A DNA stretch of 7,455 nucleotides from Oscillospiraceae bacterium (GTDB lineage Bacteria > Bacillota > Clostridia > Oscillospirales > Oscillospiraceae), in the NCBI GenBank assembly GCA_017400415.1, contig JAFPTE010000174.1:1-7455 (forward strand). The letters run 5' to 3'. Shown piece after piece: positions 5,387 through 7,455 of the stretch. Every line of letters begins with the position of its first letter. Position 1 is the stretch's first letter. Made by a program: the position numbers and the translations under genes. The notes under the pieces were generated by a model, which ran no database searches, was not told the origin of the DNA, and worked only from the letters and a program-made list of their open reading frames with translations.

Positions 5387-5396
5387 GGAGGCAGCT

Positions 5397-6584
5397 ATGC
5401 TGAGTGTGTATAAGATAAAAGAGCTTCCCCAGTTTGCACCCCACGTTCCCGTGGAGTCTCTTCCTGCTTTTGAAAACACCGACTATACTGTTTTTCCCGG
5501 CTTTTGCGATGTGCATGTGCATTTTCGTGAGCCGGGTTTTTCTTATAAGGAGACCATAGCCTCCGGCTCCCGGGCGGCGGCCCGGGGCGGCTACACCGCC
5601 GTGTGCGCCATGCCCAACCTGGACCCGGTGCCGGACAGCCGGGAGCACCTGCAAATGGAGCGGGAGATAATCAACCGGGACGCCGTTATCGGCGTGTACC
5701 CCTACGGCGCCATAACGGTGGGGGAGAAGGGCGAGAAGCTGGCTGACCTTCGCAGCATGGCCCGGGACGCCATAGCCTTCTCCGACGACGGCCGGGGCGT
5801 CCAGACCGAGGATATGATGCGCCAGGCCATGCTCCGGGCCAAGGCTCTGGGCAAGATGATAGTGGCCCACTGCGAGGCAAACGACCTGCTGCGGGGCGGA
5901 TACATCCACGACGGGGCCTATGCCAGAGCCCACGGCCACCGGGGCATCTGCTCCGAGAGCGAGTGGGCCCAGGTGGAGCGGGACTGCCGCCTGGCTCTGG
6001 AGACCGGCTGCGCCTACCACGTGTGCCACATCTCCACCAGGGAGAGCGTTGACATAATCCGTAAGGCCAAGGCCGCCGGCGCCGACGTCACCTGCGAGAC
6101 TGCGCCCCACTACCTCGTTTTTGACGAGAACGACCTTAAGGAGGAGGGCAAGTGGAAGATGAACCCGCCCCTCCGCTCCGCAGAGGACCGGCTGGCCCTT
6201 ATTGAGGGCGTAAAGGACGGCACCATAGACGTTATAGCCACGGACCACGCCCCCCACACCGCCCAGGAGAAGAGCCTGGGCCTGGAGAAGAGCGCCTTCG
6301 GCATCGTGGGCATCGAGACCGCCTTCCCGGTGCTGTACACCAGGCTTGTGAAGACCGGCGTCATCACCATGGACAGGCTCATGGAGCTCATTGTGACGGC
6401 CCCCCGGAAGCGATTCAGAATCGCCCTGGGGGAGGACTACACGGTCTGGGACCTGAACGCCTTGAGCAAAATCGACCCGGCGGACTTTTTAAGCCAGGGC
6501 AAGGCCACCCCCTTTGAGGGTATGGAGGTTTTCGGAAAATGTGTTCTGACCGTATTCCGGGGCAGAATTGCGTATAAAGCATAA
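5397..6584 (+). CDS. pyrC: Dihydroorotase (class I)
   Basis: 395 residues, an amidohydrolase-fold metalloenzyme that interconverts carbamoyl-aspartate and dihydroorotate, step 3 of UMP synthesis in the cytoplasm. Metal and substrate residues are visible: H40 and H42 with R44 in DVHVHFREPG, bridging-Asp motif SDDG (129-132), H158 in HCE, H211 in CHIST, NPPLR (256-260) and catalytic D283 in ATDHAPH. The N-terminus is short (about 33 residues before FPGF, against about 55 in typical class I enzymes), so the small beta-sandwich is reduced. ATG 5397 is chosen for GGAGG 5 nt upstream; the frame is open to 5313, but that stretch is the attenuator. It is the first gene of the operon; carB follows after 13 nt. 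Regulation is by the leader attenuator. Confidence 0.95.
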   Translation: MLSVYKIKELPQFAPHVPVESLPAFENTDYTVFPGFCDVHVHFREPGFSYKETIASGSRAAARGGYTAVCAMPNLDPVPDSREHLQMEREIINRDAVIGVYPYGAITVGEKGEKLADLRSMARDAIAFSDDGRGVQTEDMMRQAMLRAKALGKMIVAHCEANDLLRGGYIHDGAYARAHGHRGICSESEWAQVERDCRLALETGCAYHVCHISTRESVDIIRKAKAAGADVTCETAPHYLVFDENDLKEEGKWKMNPPLRSAEDRLALIEGVKDGTIDVIATDHAPHTAQEKSLGLEKSAFGIVGIETAFPVLYTRLVKTGVITMDRLMELIVTAPRKRFRIALGEDYTVWDLNALSKIDPADFLSQGKATPFEGMEVFGKCVLTVFRGRIAYKA

Positions 6585-6597
6585 GGAGTGATTCAAA

Positions 6598-7455
6598 ATG
6601 GCAAAGAGAACGGACATCAAAAAGGTACTTATCATCGGCTCCGGCCCCATCGTCATCGGACAGGCCGCCGAGTTCGACTATGCAGGGACCCAGGCCTGCC
6701 TTGCCCTGAAGGAGGAGGGGTATGAGGTCATTCTGGTGAACTCAAACCCCGCCACCATCATGACCGATACCTCCATCGCCGATAAGGTCTATATGGAGCC
6801 CCTGACTCTGGAATATGTGGCAAAGATACTGCGCTATGAGCGGCCGGACGCCATAGTCCCCGGCATCGGCGGCCAGACGGGCCTTAACCTGGCCATGCAG
6901 CTTTCCAAGAAGGGCGTTCTGAAGGAGTGCGGCACGGAGCTGCTGGGCACCCCCGCCTCCTCCATCGAGCGGGCAGAGGACCGGGAGCTCTTCAAGGAGA
7001 TGTGCCAGTCCATCGGCGAGCCCGTAATCCCCTCCGAAATCACCTACAGCCTGGACGAGGCCAAAAAGGCCGCCGAGGATATCGGCTACCCGGTGGTGCT
7101 CCGCCCCGCCTTCACCCTGGGCGGCACCGGCGGCGGCTTTGCATACAACGAGAAGGAGCTCATTGAGATCGGCACCAACGCCTTCCGGCTCTCCCCGGTC
7201 CACCAGGTCCTGGTGGAAAAGAGCGTCAAGGGCTACAAGGAAATCGAATTTGAGGTCATGCGTGACTCCAACGACCACGCCATCACCATCTGCGGCATGG
7301 AGAACGTGGACCCTGTGGGCGTCCACACCGGGGACTCCATCGTGGTGGCCCCCATCCTGTCTCTGAACGACCACGATCTGAAGATGCTCAATGACAGCGC
7401 CATTCGGATCATCCGGGAGCTGGAGATCGAGGGGGGCTGCAACGTGCAGTTCGCC
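6598..7455 (+). CDS. carB: Carbamoyl-phosphate synthase large subunit, N-terminal part (3' truncated by window)
   Basis: First 286 residues of about 1,070. CarB uses two ATP, bicarbonate and ammonia passed from the CarA glutaminase to make carbamoyl phosphate for pyrimidines and arginine. The visible part is the carboxyphosphate half: N-terminal Rossmann-like domain with GSGPIVIGQAAEFDY and NSNPATIMTD, then the first ATP-grasp domain with RPAFTLGGTGGG (169-180), ENVDPVGVHTGDS and NVQFA at the window edge. The start ATG 6598 has AAGGAG (6583-6588) that overlaps the pyrC stop codon, giving a 13-nt gap and tight coupling. No carA lies between pyrC and carB, although carA usually precedes carB directly. 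Confidence 0.97.
   Translation, partial: MAKRTDIKKVLIIGSGPIVIGQAAEFDYAGTQACLALKEEGYEVILVNSNPATIMTDTSIADKVYMEPLTLEYVAKILRYERPDAIVPGIGGQTGLNLAMQLSKKGVLKECGTELLGTPASSIERAEDRELFKEMCQSIGEPVIPSEITYSLDEAKKAAEDIGYPVVLRPAFTLGGTGGGFAYNEKELIEIGTNAFRLSPVHQVLVEKSVKGYKEIEFEVMRDSNDHAITICGMENVDPVGVHTGDSIVVAPILSLNDHDLKMLNDSAIRIIRELEIEGGCNVQFA

Noticed and set aside
5313..5396. In-frame N-terminal extension of pyrC or a leader peptide starting at GTG 5313 or ATG 5316
   Set aside because: These codons lie in the hexaloop of the PyrR hairpin, have no Shine-Dalgarno, and the extension would encode the terminator and its T run. ATG 5397 has GGAGG.
5244..6257. 337-codon minus-strand open frame opposite pyrC
   Set aside because: Antisense shadow of a clear dihydroorotase; the translation has no recognisable motif and its end crosses the attenuator.

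Overview
The window is about 60% G+C chromosomal DNA. ClpC-type unfoldase, strong AGGAGG-like ribosome binding sites, an ECF sigma/anti-sigma pair, a PyrR-type RNA attenuator and a Rex-like operator together indicate a Gram-positive Clostridia-type bacterium. The style of the proteins suggests a gut Oscillospiraceae/Ruminococcaceae relative, but this placement is inference. There is no sign of phage, insertion sequence, CRISPR array, tRNA or rRNA.

Layout. (1) 1-750: C-terminal 249 residues of a ClpC ATPase, closed by a strong intrinsic terminator. (2) 880-2870: a two-gene unit of an ECF sigma factor (TTG start) overlapping by 4 nt a single-pass membrane anti-sigma-like protein with a large, probably beta-propeller exterior domain. 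A 13-bp hairpin lies in the 56-bp convergent gap. (3) 2927-3700, minus strand: a complete short-chain dehydrogenase behind a perfect-consensus promoter. That promoter overlaps an excellent match to the clostridial Rex (NADH/NAD+ sensor) operator and carries a second palindrome in its spacer. (4) 3921-5201: a divergent unit of a two-TM SPFH/band-7 protein and a 58-codon ribbon-helix-helix (RHH) DNA-binding protein, then a terminator. (5) 5254-7455: start of a pyrimidine biosynthesis operon: promoter, 5' leader with PyrR-binding hairpin, antiterminator and terminator, then pyrC (dihydroorotase) and the first 286 residues of carB.

How it works together. Each block is a separate transcription unit. 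The pyr leader can be read almost base by base: a PyrR-type hairpin (7-bp upper stem, CUGUGA hexaloop, UAA bulge) shares CGGCAAG with an antiterminator, whose other strand is the left arm of a terminator just before the pyrC Shine-Dalgarno. This predicts UMP-dependent attenuation of pyrC-carB. The SDR gene combines a consensus promoter, a redox operator and codon use typical of highly expressed genes, so it probably makes an abundant redox-balancing enzyme. The SPFH-RHH pair and the sigma/anti-sigma pair are the least understood parts.
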